From: Kalmusia sp. IMI 367209
Lineage: Eukaryota > Ascomycota > Dothideomycetes > Pleosporales > Didymosphaeriaceae
Length of the DNA stretch: 64,000 bases
Direction: 5' to 3'
Assembly (NCBI GenBank): GCA_027946365.1
Contig: JAPEUQ010000022.1
Location: 434,001 to 498,000 of the forward strand
A program made the translations under genes and the position numbers. Positions 42,730 to 53,537 of this stretch are shown piece by piece. Every line of letters starts with the position of its first letter. Position 1 is the first letter of the stretch. Below the pieces are notes generated by a model, which saw only the letters and a list, made by a program, of their open reading frames with translations, was not told the origin of the DNA and searched no databases.

Positions 42730-44408
42730 CTAGGATGTTGGTGGGATAGCCGGTAGGGTGGCACAAACAGCATCGTATGCATTACCCAGGGCCAGGTTGG
42801 TGCCAGTTCGGTTCTCGTAGGCAAGTCGGACTAGACTGAGCTTGGCCGGGGTGTACATCGGCCATCCGTCCGCGTAAGTGAGCAAGCCAGCTGACGTGTT
42901 CTTGGCAAAGGCAGCCCAGGCACCTCGGTTGTAGTCACCAACGGCCGCCTCTTCGAGTGTACTGGGGATGGAGGTCTGAGAGGACACGGTGTTGAAGAGA
43001 GGAGGAAGCTATGAGGTGTCAGTTAAGCGGTTCATGTGTTAGACATGGGAATGGGGTGCCTACGTCAGCACCATGGTAAGCTCCGCTGGGAGGGTTCGTG
43101 GAAACTGCCAAGTTAGGAAAGTCTCCGAAGTAACGGTATCTCCAGGCCGGATTGCCCTCGGCGACGGCTTGATCAATTCTAACTCTGTCGGCGCAGGTGT
43201 AATAGCGGTTGTTGAAGTCGCTCCAGAAAGCTTCGCTACGTCCTGAGATGAAATTTCGAAACAGACCAGCTTCGTTCTCAGTGTTGCCGATAAGATATCC
43301 TCCTTTAGCGGCGTGGTGATCAGTGTAGTTGGCCCATACGATGACATTGTCGGCCGTCGGTCCGAATGAAGGAACAGCTCCAATGGCGATCTCTTCTGGT
43401 CCAAAGGCGCTGACGATCTGGGCAGAAGTCTTGGTCTGCATGCAAGCCGTTACTTCGTTCGCATCTGTGCTGTTACAGCCCAAGTTTCTGGCAATTCTGA
43501 ACCATCTTGAAGCTTGAGTATCTTTGCTGAGTGCCGGGAAGCCGTTGACTGTGGCGCTCATCAGGATGAATCCGTTGGCAATCGGGTCTTCTGCCCAGGC
43601 GTAGGTGTAGAAGTCTATCATGCCGGCACCTGCAGACTGGCCGAAGATGGAAACTCGATCAACATCACCACCGAAGCTCTCGATATTATCGCGGATCCAC
43701 TCCATTGCTAGTCTCATATCCATCAAGCCCAAGTTTTCGGGTGTGGCGGGGTTACCAGGAAATCCGAAAATGTTCAGACGGTAACTGCGAGACACGTTAA
43801 TAAAAATGAATATATCGAAAGATTATTCAGGAACGCACTCACTTCAATGAGACGAGAACAACGTCCTCCTGGTCAGCAATGTACTTGCCGTTGTACCCCG
43901 GCTGGTTAGAGCTGCCCATGGTGTATGCACCACCATAGATCCATACAAGAACAGCCTTCTTGGTTTCCCCAGTTTGAGGTTTTGTCCAGACGTTGATGGT
44001 CAGGCAGTCCTCACTTTGACCCTCTGTACCACCATTACTGGCTTGTATGCAAGAGGGCGACTATTTGTGTTTCGGTCAGAAACATAAACAAGAAAATTCA
44101 AGCTGTGAATGAGAAAGTAGGACGGGAAATGAACTCACAAAGTCAGAAGCGTTGTATGTGGATGAGCCCTTATATCTAAGAGGAGGCTGGAATCGCAGGC
44201 TACCCGTAGGAGGCTGGGCGAACGGGATACCGAGATATTCAGAAACCTCAAGGGTGTCGGGCGCGGCATGGCCTATTATTTCGCCATTAGTAGTGGTAAC
44301 AGTCCTGCCAACAGTCCAGTAGCACTGGCGGGCGTGAGGGACGGCAGCGACGATAGTAGGAAAGGCTACGATAGCCTTCACAAAGACACTGAGGGGAATT
44401 TTCCACAT
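42730..44408 (-). CDS. Secreted type-B carboxylesterase
   Basis: Exons in transcription order: 44408-44139, 44060-43843, 43784-43064, 43008-42730 (495 aa). The second junction splits the Asn of VSLN-YRLNIFGFPG. An N-terminal signal peptide (hydrophobic to about residue 22, AAVPHA cleavage region) marks secretion. Family signatures are GIPFAQPP, EDCLTINVW, WIYGGAY (oxyanion hole) and the nucleophile FGQSAGAG with Ser213. A Glu in NTENEAGL and the His of GAYHGAD (about 400) complete the triad. It hydrolyses carboxylic esters outside the cell; the substrate is open. It is divergent from the hydrolase gene at 45324, which suggests co-regulation. Confidence 0.94.
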
Positions 44409-45323
44409 TGTTGTCAATCTGCATTCAAGGGAAAGATCGAACAAAGTTTCTTGATATAGGTGGTTTTGATTACAGGAACAAGGGACGTTGAAGTTCTGAC
44501 GTCACTAGTGGAAATCACTTTCTTATTTAGAGCGTAAATAGTGCAGACTTTATATCTCTAATGAACGGCGTGCCCTAATGCAAATACGGCGGTTCACTCC
44601 GAAATTCATTAGGGTATTGGAAGAATAAGGAGCTGGTGACATTTTATCTGCGATCCGCTCTGCCGGATGGACGGGTAGGGCCTCTCCTCCGTGCAAAAAG
44701 GTGGCAATACTACAACCCTGTTGTCCTATAGGAAACGTGCTGAGTAAATTTGCAAGGCACGCTTATGATTTTGCACTATATTTCTTGTCTCATATTGCTT
44801 TTGTTTGCATCTAAACGGCTTATCGCCGGTTTTACGTCGGAGACGAGAAGCCCGATATATTAGTTTCATGCGTCTTACGCGCCGTTGCGAACTCAGCCAT
44901 GGCCGTCGTCAGCACCTCTCCATAACATTGTGACAGGCCAGCAAAGAACCTTGTCAAGATCCCCAATTCCGTTCGGTTGTGGCAATCATTATCAGGTCAC
45001 CTATCCCTGCGGCCGTAAGCCGCTTGCATTAGCGTCATGCCTGATTTGGTAGTCGCATGATTTTTTGCGCACGGTCGATTACTTTGATCAACATTGACAC
45101 CAAAGAGAGGAACAACATTCCCATAGATATTTTTCATATATTCGATACATCGTGCTCATCGTGTTATCTCCGGGTGCTAAGTCCGATCTTGCTTCGATAG
45201 TCTTGGATGGAGATAGCCAAGTATAAGAACGGAATCACGGCCTGTGGCTGAAACCTTTTCTATCATGGTAATCTCAGCGTTCCGCAAGATCTGAATCGTT
45301 CTGTATTCTTCTATTGGGTTAGA
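44409..45323. promoter_or_regulatory. Bidirectional promoter between two secreted hydrolases
   Basis: 915 bp separate the divergent start codons of the carboxylesterase and the DLH-like hydrolase. No gene is visible. A CCGGAG hexamer, which fits the CreA consensus SYGGRG on the minus strand, lies near 45167. Shared regulation is inferred from the arrangement only. Confidence 0.5.
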
Positions 45324-46331
45324 ATGGTCAACGTAAAGCGTTGCTTGGCAGCTGCTACACTGGCCCCTGCCCTCATATTTGGACAATTTGTGGCGGCCCA
45401 GCTGGAGCCCACATGGGTTCACTACAAGAGCGATGACATCTCCATTGCAGCCAACCTATTTGTTCCTCCAAGTAACAATTCTGCCAACATCACCTCCCAT
45501 CGCCGTCCAGCAGTTGTAGTAGGACACCCCCATGGCGGAGTCAAAGAACAGACCGCGGGTCTCTACGCACGTCAGCTCGCCGAGGCCACCGGCTTCATCA
45601 CCCTCGCCTTCGATGCCGCCTACCAAGGCGAGAGCGGTGGACTCCCCCGTTACCTCGAGGACCCCTACCAGCGTGCCGACGACGTCCGCAACGCCGTGAT
45701 CTACCTCTCGACATTGGACTTGGTAGACCCCCAACGCATCGGAGTCTTAGGCGTCTGCGCCTCGGGCGGTTACGTTCCCTTCGCGGCCCAGACTGACGAG
45801 CGCATGAAGGCCGTCGCTACCGTCAGTGGCATCGACCTTGGTACAATGTACTCCGAGGGCTTCGGTAGCTTCAACGGTCCTATGCTACCTAATATCCGGA
45901 CCCAGCTCGCTGAGGCCAATCGACAGCGCCTAGCCGAGGCTCAGGGCATGCCGCCGAACCTGACTCGCATCTTCCCCAACACCGCCGCCGACGTCACCCC
46001 GCAACTGCCCGTATTCTATCAGGAGAGTTACAGCTACTACCAGACGCCACGAGGCCACGTCCGCACCGCGCCCAACTGGCACTTGTGGCGCAGTCTCGAG
46101 ATGATCGCCACCTACCGCAGCTACACGTACATGAACCTAATCTCACCGCGGCCTCTTCTAATGATTGCCGGTTCCGACGCCGACACGTTGTACATGAGCC
46201 AGAGAGCCATCGAGATTGCCGAGGAGCCTAAGGAACTATTTCTCGTTCCAGGCATGACGCACATCGATCTCTACGATCATACCGATGTGAGTCTGCCCAA
46301 GTTGGCGGACTTCTTTACCACGCATTTGTGA
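45324..46331 (+). CDS. Secreted DLH-like alpha/beta hydrolase
   Basis: A single exon of 335 aa. A signal peptide covers about residues 1-25 (LAPALIFGQFVAAQ). Core motifs are VVVGHPHGG, AFDAAYQGESGG and the nucleophile elbow GVCASGG, in which Cys145 sits where dienelactone-hydrolase-like enzymes carry their nucleophile (G-x-C-x-G-G). Ser147 two residues later is an alternative nucleophile. Asp285 in AGSDAD and His313 in GMTHIDLYD complete a triad. The nearest kin I can think of are bacterial YcjY-like and fungal polyketide-transferase-like hydrolases, most of which lack a secretion signal. It shares a promoter with the carboxylesterase. Confidence 0.88.
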   Translation: MVNVKRCLAAATLAPALIFGQFVAAQLEPTWVHYKSDDISIAANLFVPPSNNSANITSHRRPAVVVGHPHGGVKEQTAGLYARQLAEATGFITLAFDAAYQGESGGLPRYLEDPYQRADDVRNAVIYLSTLDLVDPQRIGVLGVCASGGYVPFAAQTDERMKAVATVSGIDLGTMYSEGFGSFNGPMLPNIRTQLAEANRQRLAEAQGMPPNLTRIFPNTAADVTPQLPVFYQESYSYYQTPRGHVRTAPNWHLWRSLEMIATYRSYTYMNLISPRPLLMIAGSDADTLYMSQRAIEIAEEPKELFLVPGMTHIDLYDHTDVSLPKLADFFTTHL

Positions 46332-47381
46332 ATTGAGAACTTAGTGGACTATGAATAATTGTAGGATTGAATTACAGTGTCGCTAGGTGTGGGACTAATA
46401 TTCCAGCTAGAGGCAAATGAAATCAGTAATATAGATAAAACTTAACGTATATTTTCTAAAGATGGGTGCCCTGAATCTCTGGTTGTTCTCGCCAGCTCCT
46501 CAAAAGTATCACTCTCTCCGACTCTAGTGTGAATATATGCATGTATGCCATCGCCAATAAGATTGCTCTGGATAGGAATCATATTTTCCGCAAACTAGGT
46601 AGCTCAAGTTCGACTGAATGCCCTAGTCCAGTGACTAATCACCAGAAGGTGAGAATTTGTTTGCCCTGAGCCTGACCGATCTCTTTACCATGAGAGCAAT
46701 CCTGACCCTGCCGCGTATGACACTCGTCGAGAGTATATAACACAACATATATACGTTCCAAGGGGTTTATTATCTGCAAGATAACCTGACAAAGTGACTC
46801 GAGCCTTGGTCGACGACGTTCGTCTTCACAAGAGGGAAAGAGCTTAAGCACCTCATACGATTGTTCTTCGCTGCACTCGTCTATAAGCTCTTCTACGATT
46901 CACCGACGTTCATCTTTCCCAAGCATAGTAGCGAGACTTTGGCGCCAGCCGAAGGCGCCAGCACATGGTGGTAGCTGAGAAGATTTTTTGTCTTGGGTGC
47001 GGGTGCAAAGAGTGACTTATTATGCCTCGCGCGACATAAATTTTGACCTGAATAATAATGATTTGTACTCGATTCCAAGAAATGAAGAAGGCGAACGTTT
47101 ACAGAGTTATTGTCTGCGTCGCAAATTAGCGCTGGAGTTGAGGGGTATACGCTGCAAAAACTGGCGATAGTGTCGTTGGGTCGCATATAAAGCTTGCAGC
47201 TGGATTACGCCGATCGATACGCTAGGCCTTTCAAAACATACGTACTTCTACCGATAGACACTTACTTCAGGCCTTTTGCTTGTGGGCTGAGATCTAAACA
47301 AGGCAGTGAAGTGAGAATTCAGAATACTTCGCATGATATGAGGTAGTCATAGCATGGATCATAGCATCAAGCCCAAATCAA
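46332..47381. other. Intergenic, 1.05 kb
   Basis: It lies between the 3' ends of the hydrolase and the bZIP gene. A short inverted pair TTTGGCGCC..GGCGCCAGC is near 46935-46960. No gene is seen. Confidence 0.55.
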
Positions 47382-48329
47382 TTAATTGGTCAACCTGAAC
47401 AACGGTCTCTCTCCACGCTGCGCACGCCAATAATTTGTAGACCGAAAGAGATTTTCGCAACCTTGAATCACCCAGCTCCAATCTCGAGCAAACGTCTCTG
47501 AAATTTCCCAACCCTTTGAGTCCCACGGGTCGCTCCAGACTACGAGACCCGTTTTTCCAGTCCCCATGCCTCCGTAGCTTTTCATGTCAAGGCACAACCG
47601 CTCTTCATCATACGTCTCTCCTGCACGAATCAGATTGTCTCGCATGCTCGGTATGGGCAGCAGATCCAGCCAAGGGTGGTGCGATATAGCCCTTTGCACC
47701 GCGGTAGGCTGCAGATCCATTGGTAGAGAGGTCTCATCAATGATCCTGTCACTCTTGCGCGAACCTGCGGAGTTGAATGGTGAAAGAGCCTCGTCGTCAA
47801 GGTCCTTGGACGTCAATCCAAGGACTCCAATATTCTCAATCAAGGCTTTAGAGAAGTTGAATTGGATAATATGCAGAAGCAAATCCGTTCGTGGAGAACC
47901 AAGAAAATAGTAATTGCTTGCCAACTTTTCCAAACGCTGCATGATCGACCTTGCGGACTCCGAATCGGCGTGCAAGATATGGACAGTCTCTATCTCCTCT
48001 AGTCCATTCGTTCGCAGCGGTGCTAGGCTGAAAGACGCCTGGATGTCACTCTCGGTGTGACTCTTCGAACCCCCACTGTCAGAAGTTGTTGGAGACACAT
48101 CCTCAGGCTTCCTCCGTTGCCGAAGGGCTCTCTGATTTAGGCGGTTCTGCAGCTTTTTCCGCCGTTTGGGGTCCGAAATACCACTCCAATCATCTTGAGG
48201 GCGGGCTTTGGCGGATGGCAGCGTCTGACAGAGAACAATTCGCCTCTCAACGGGTACGTTCGCCGTGGTTGGTCCAAAAGGTGTCATTACATAACCTCGA
48301 ATTGCCGATGGTGGCAACGCAGCATCCAT
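47382..48329 (-). CDS. bZIP transcription factor with DUF3425 domain
   Basis: An intron-less frame of 315 aa. The basic region lies at about 53-74: DPKRRKKLQNRLNQRALRQR, with the bZIP signature N-x-x-x-x-R-A-x-R. The following leucine zipper is short or absent, as usual in this fungal group. The C-terminal half (about 135-310) is the DUF3425 domain: LLHIIQFNFSKALIENI, HHPWLDLLPIPSMRDNLI, and WSDPWDSKGWEISE. Such factors often control nearby metabolic clusters or stress responses. It is divergent from the FAD oxidase gene across 550 bp. A GTGGGG box lies only 13 bases upstream of its ATG. It is the likely local regulator of the cluster. Confidence 0.93.
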   Translation of the reverse strand: MDAALPPSAIRGYVMTPFGPTTANVPVERRIVLCQTLPSAKARPQDDWSGISDPKRRKKLQNRLNQRALRQRRKPEDVSPTTSDSGGSKSHTESDIQASFSLAPLRTNGLEEIETVHILHADSESARSIMQRLEKLASNYYFLGSPRTDLLLHIIQFNFSKALIENIGVLGLTSKDLDDEALSPFNSAGSRKSDRIIDETSLPMDLQPTAVQRAISHHPWLDLLPIPSMRDNLIRAGETYDEERLCLDMKSYGGMGTGKTGLVVWSDPWDSKGWEISETFARDWSWVIQGCENLFRSTNYWRAQRGERPLFRLTN

Positions 48330-48879
48330 CTCCGCAAATATGTGGGGATCTAATCGCGTCTTTCGAATTTCTAGTGAGTTGTATGCAGTTGGATGACACG
48401 ACTACGGAAAGGGAAGCCTTCGGAAGATGTGGTGGCTTTATTTCACGCTTGTCCCGCAATGATGAGATCAGATGTAATCCAGTTGCATGACGCTTAACCC
48501 GATAAGGCTTAGGCCAAGGAACCATGCACCCGATGCTGACCAATTGCACCGAGGCAGCCGACAAGGAAATTTATTGATCGGCCCGACTTCAGGGCAAGCT
48601 TCGACCTTCGATCCAAAGAATTCAACCCAGCCTCAACCTTGCGTTAGCTGACGACGCACTGCCAAGCATTCCGTTGAACATGATCGTCACGAGAATTACT
48701 GAATCTGCGAGCAGCTCACAGTTGACACTACTATGTACCCCTTTGTTTGTGCGCTATATGAAGTCACTGAAGCAGCCAAGCATATTGGCATGAGATATTA
48801 AATAGACCTCGCAAGAGCGATAATTTTCAATCGACTTGCAGTCTTCAATCTGAGGGGACTTACACTTTGGGAATACAGT
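48330..48879. promoter_or_regulatory. Bidirectional promoter (bZIP / FAD oxidase) with GTGGGG box
   Basis: A 550-bp region. GTGGGG at 48342-48347 lies in ATATGTGGGGAT, a 12-mer that recurs exactly in the MFS/oxidoreductase promoter at 53129-53140. GTGGGG fits the CreA consensus SYGGRG and resembles STRE. Function is inferred. Confidence 0.5.
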
Positions 48880-50569
48880 ATGGCTAGGTTTTTCTACCAA
48901 GCAACGCTTGTGCTTTCGAGCATAACAGTCGTTGGCGCATTCCCCCAACAGAGTTCGCCTGGCTACACTAAGCTAAATGAGACAATATCCCCTTGATGTC
49001 AGCGAGCGGTAAGTGTATTTCCGAATGGTAGGATGTGGTGTAGCAGAATTGACCCCAAACAGTGTGCTCAGCTTTCCACAGATTTCGGATCTCTTCTCCA
49101 CTATCCTAGGAACGACAATTTCAGCATTTGGGATGCGAAGCAGCAGGAGGTGATCCCCGCATGCCGTATCGAGCCATCTAGTGCAGTGAACATCTCCACT
49201 ATTCTTCAAACCTTAATAACCTCTTGGTGTCATTTCTCTGTCAAAGGCGGCGGTCATGGACGAGAACCCAACGACTCCAACTCCGTGGGCGGCGTCACCA
49301 TTGACCTTGACCGCCTGACAACAGTGCAAATAGCCCCAAACGGTGAAAGTGCCCGCGTCGGTGGCGGTGCTGATCTTACCGAAAGCTACACGGCTCTGCA
49401 AGCTCGCAACCTGTCCTTTGTAGGTGGTAGAGTTGGTACAGTTGGCGTGGGTGGGTTCACGCTTGGTGGAGGAACGTCGCCGTTTGCAAATAGGAATGGC
49501 TGGGCATTGGACAACGTCTACGAGTACGAAGTTGTGTTGGCGAATGGCACCATAACCACAGCATCAGAAGAGCAAAATCCGGACCTCTACTTTGCCCTAC
49601 GTGGTGGAGGCAATAACTTTGGTATCGTTACTGCGTTCACTATCCGCACATTTCCATCAATACCCATCTATCGCGGCGCTGTAGCCTACAGCGACAACCA
49701 GACAGAAAGTGTTCTCGATGGTGTCCACGATCTGTTCACAAACCCGGAGAAGACCAGTGATCTCGATGTGGGATATGACATGTACTATCAATACAATCAG
49801 AACGCTGACCAGTTTGTCATGGCGGGCACCCAGTGGTACAATGCTCCAGTGACTCGACCGGCTGTCTTCGAACAATTGAACCGTATACCCGCAATCAGGA
49901 ACGCTGGATCAGTACAGACCATGAGCCAGTCGGTTACCTCTGGAGGGCCTTTGGGCACGGTTCGGTAAGTGCAGGTCAGCTGTTTGGATTTGATGAAATC
50001 GGATGCCTAATCATCTACCAACAGACATGTCTTCGGAACTTTGACCACCCTGCCCTCGCGTCCATTCCTAAGTCAAGCTGTTGCAATTTTCAAAGAAGAA
50101 GTCAATTCTGTGAAGGAAGTTCAGGGCTTGGCACCCAATTTGATCTGTTACGCATTACCAGCTCGCACAATCGGTCTGATGGCTCAGCGAGGCGGGAATG
50201 CCTTGGGCATTGAGAGTGATGGTCCACTTCTTAGTAAGCTATTTACGCTCATATTGGCTTACAGTATTGTTAATGTTTATACTAATAGTCTGGTTGATTT
50301 CATCCGGATGGTCTAGCGCGGATGGTGACACAGCTATCGATATTATGACCGCGAACGTCGCTAATCGCATGGAGAAAGCTGCAAAGGCACTCGAGGTCCA
50401 TCATCCATACAAATACATCAACTATGCATCTGCAACACAGGCCCCGGGAATTTACGAGGGCTACGGAGGAAAAAACTTGCGAAGATTGATTAACGTTCAG
50501 AAGGCCGTTGATCCCCGAGGCATCTTCACCTCACAAGGTCTGTGGAAGGGGTTCATGAAGCTCATATGA
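48880..50569 (+). CDS. Secreted FAD-linked oxidase (BBE family), N-terminus interrupted
   Basis: The core is clear: exons to 49964, then 50025-50233 and 50289-50569, in phase. Motifs are VKGGGHG (His of the covalent flavin type), GGVTIDL, GGRVGTVGVGGFTLGGG, NPDLYFALRGGGNNFGIVT, and the C-terminal BBE part (NYASATQAPGIYEGYGG). Such enzymes oxidise sugars, alcohols or alkaloids with O2. A signal peptide is encoded at 48880-48945 (MARFFYQATLVLSSITVVGA) in the same frame, and a GTAAGT..ACAG intron at 49009-49062 would join it to CAQLSTDFG. But a TGA at 48994-48996 interrupts that exon. Translation from ATG 49033 gives 473 aa without a signal peptide. A single CGA-to-TGA change would explain the stop. 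Confidence 0.82.
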
Positions 50570-51265
50570 TGGCTTTTGAACAGACTTACGGGAAGTCAGC
50601 ACGGATCAACTTCTCAAGCAGAGAGAGAGCTCCAATGTCGAAGCAAGGGCAAGGAAGGGGGCTAAGACAAAATAACTTGATTGCTCAGCTACTTCAAAGA
50701 TTGACCACGTCTTTAACTATAAATTCAACATTAGCCTCAATTATTTGGCATATGTGCGACAACGGGTGCTACAGTTGACGCTTTCTGCGATAATGATTCA
50801 CTCGTCAATGGAGCAAACCGCCAATAGTCAGTGAAAGATTGGCCGAAATTTTCACTGCATGAAGATGCTCGACCTTGTGAGAGTTTTACTTGTATTTCAC
50901 GATTGCGTAGAGCTCGTCAGATAAAAAAAAAATTGGGCCCCTAATGTGGATAGCCAAGGCTGGGCTCATCTTCAACAGCACTATAAAGCACTGCTATAGG
51001 GCAGATTCTTGATCAGCAGCCATGGATATAAGCAATTCGTCCGTGGTGTCCGGAAATTACGTAACTTCCTGATTTGGAAGGTTCACCGAGGTCGACTGTA
51101 AGCCGTGTGCAAATCTTGTGCAATTCTGCGGTCTCTTTGATTCTTGCGTGATTTACCATAACCACCTACTTCTGAGCTCATGCAAATAAGTGACTCATTT
51201 CAAGAAGGTTTACTCGCGTTCGCAGTTTGTATTGTGCTAAATATAGTAGTTGATGAAATTTCCCG
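50570..51265. other. Convergent intergenic
   Basis: Between the FAD oxidase and MFS 3' ends. No gene. A poly-A run lies near 50925. Confidence 0.6.
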
Positions 51266-52895
51266 TTATGCTGTCTTTTGGGGAGTAGGCTTGACTTCTT
51301 CAACATGGTATGATGTGCTATTAGCTCCTATTTTCTCTGAGATTTCTCCCTCGACTGAGTTTTTGATGTTATCATCGCCAAAGAGGCAAGCCATTTCCTC
51401 CAGACTGTGGCCACGAGTTTCAGGGAACGCGAAATAGATGACTAAACCACCTCCCGCAAGGATGAAGACGTAGACCAAATAGTATCGCCATTGGATGCTT
51501 TCGAGAGCAATTGGATTGACAAAGATGTTGAAGAAAACTGCTGTGGCGGTGGAGATCCACATAGTAGCGAGACCTCTTGAACGAAGCTGATAAGGCCAAA
51601 TCTCGACAGGATATGCCACGAGAAGGGGAGTAAAAGCCAGAGAGAAGCATCCGTACATAAGGAATAAGAAGGGAACTACTGTTGTTCCGACTGCCGCTGA
51701 GCCACCTTTCGCGAAGGTGGCCGAAAGAGCAGTAATGAGGATGTAGGAGACGAACATACCAGCGGTTGCAGACAGGAAGAGGGACCGTCGCCCGACTCTG
51801 TCGACATTGAAAGCTCCAGTAAGCGCACAGATCAGATTCCAGATCTGCAAGAAGCCGTTGATGAGGGTTTGTTGTGTGACGGTCTCAATGCCAATACTAG
51901 TGAGAACTAGAGGAAGATAGTAGCCAGCAACATTTTGACCCGCCCATTGATTAAAGATGCCCAAGAAGACAGTGATGAACGTTCTTTTGCGGTTCGCGGG
52001 AGTGGCCAGCATTTGCTTGTACGAAGTGCTCTTTTGAAACTCACGCTCCATTTGAATACTCCGGGATATCTCCGCAAATTCGAAAGCAGCTAATGCAGAG
52101 GATTCGTCTCCTTCTGCGTGGTATTTGACTAGGAAAGCTCGAGCTTCCTCGTGACGCTCAACTGCAATTAAGTACCTTGGAGACTCCGGTATCAAGATTA
52201 GCCCAGGCAAAACCAAGATTGGAAGTAGCAGCTGTAGGAGAGATGGAATGCGCCAAGACCAGGAGTTGTCATAGGCTCGTGTGCCGAAAGTCGTCCAAGC
52301 GGCCACAAATGATCCTATACGTTCCGTTGGTTGCCTTTCGCAATGGAGTTAAAGGTATCTACTCACCGACATACCATCCACAAAAGTAAAGACTGGTGAC
52401 GATACCTCGATGTGTAGGGTATGCAGTCTCGGTCATCAAGAGAGGGACACAACCGCCGAAGAAAGCGCTAGCAAATCCCATAGTGATTCGAGCGATCACG
52501 AACATTACATAATTGATGGCTGCCGTCTGTAAACCTACACCAAGAATAATAAAGAAGTATCCCATAAAGATGGTGGACTTGCGACCGTATTTGTTGGACC
52601 CCCAGGCCACGATGGGAAAGCAAACGATTGATCCAACATTTGTAGAACCTGCGATGAACCCGAGCCAGGCACCAGTAGGCTTGTCCATAAATTCGTTCCA
52701 TTGTGGAAGCGCAAGGAGTCCGTTCAGCATTGATCCATCATATCCGTTTCCGGAGGAGAGCATGAAAAGGCTGAAGAGGCAGAAGTTGAGATAGACCATG
52801 TTCGGTTTTGTGTACCATGCCTGGCCATTTGCAGGGAGAAGTGCTGCTAATTATGCGCCGATAGACTTGTTGCTGTTTTTGTCATAAGATACCAT
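51266..52895 (-). CDS. MFS sugar-porter-type transporter, N-terminal stop in frame
   Basis: Exons in transcription order: 52799 (or 52895)-52367 and 52314-51266. Twelve helices are expected, with sugar-porter marks GYDGSMLNGL, NKYGRKS, PESPRYL, FNQWAGQNVAGYYLP (substrate site), DRVGRRS and PETRGHSLEE. It should import a sugar or related solute with protons. Reading from ATG 52895, a TAA at 52853-52851 interrupts an otherwise family-like start; the frame resumes LAALLPANGQAWYTKPN before TM1. ATG 52799 keeps all helices (493 aa), so a shortened protein could still work. CAA to TAA is a single C-to-T change. It is divergent from the Gfo/Idh/MocA gene. Confidence 0.88.
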
Positions 52896-53537
52896 TGTGA
52901 TGACTCTTCCAGGTGACGGTGACGGGGTTGCGAAGGTAGGCTGAATGTGTAAGCGAAGTCCTAAGCTGAGTATTATCGGATTGCAGCTAGTGATCTCTTT
53001 AACATGAAGAAAAAAGAGGACCAGCTCTGAACATATATACAATTTAAATAGTCTAGATGGTGCATATCAGATGCGGTTGTTGCGCGCTCCTCGGATATTG
53101 ATCTCCCCGCGGGGTAAAATTCGAACGATATGTGGGGATGCCGCATTTGTGGGGAGGTTTTTAGAAGTCTCGGACGTAGCCGCGTCTGTGCGAAAATCCG
53201 AACACAAAGGCTTGAGTGCCGAACCAGAATCCCGTCACCACGACTCCGGGGAGTCCGCTGACAAAGTTTGTGAGAAGCTTTGACCGACGGCTTCTCAGTT
53301 TAGTTCAACGTAGTTTGTCGGCAATGTTCCGCTTCTCCCCGGCCCGAGCCTTGGCTAGGCAACGGGACCCCAGAATTTAAACCTTGCTCTAGTGGCATCG
53401 CTCGGCTTCACCTTCGGCAGTAGAAAGGTCTGATGTCAAAAAGGCGGTATAGAAGGCGATAAGAACCATTACACAAAAATTCTGTTTGGAAAATTGCGAA
53501 ACTTATACCACTACACGTTTTGAGAATTTGCTCAACC
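52896..53537. promoter_or_regulatory. Bidirectional promoter (MFS / oxidoreductase) with GTGGGG pair
   Basis: It contains a perfect CCCCGCGGGG palindrome (53105-53114) and two GTGGGG boxes at 53132-53137 and 53150-53155, 18 bp apart, the second in TGTGGGGAGG. These match the CreA consensus SYGGRG; the boxes also overlap GGGGA (STRE-like). The spacing and clustering suggest carbon-repression control of sugar uptake. Inferred, not shown. Confidence 0.55.

Noticed and set aside
49003..49008. 6-bp micro-exon joining the signal peptide to the FAD oxidase around the TGA
   Set aside because: It needs a weak GTTCGC donor and would delete the conserved Cys (CAQL), so an in-frame stop is the simpler reading.
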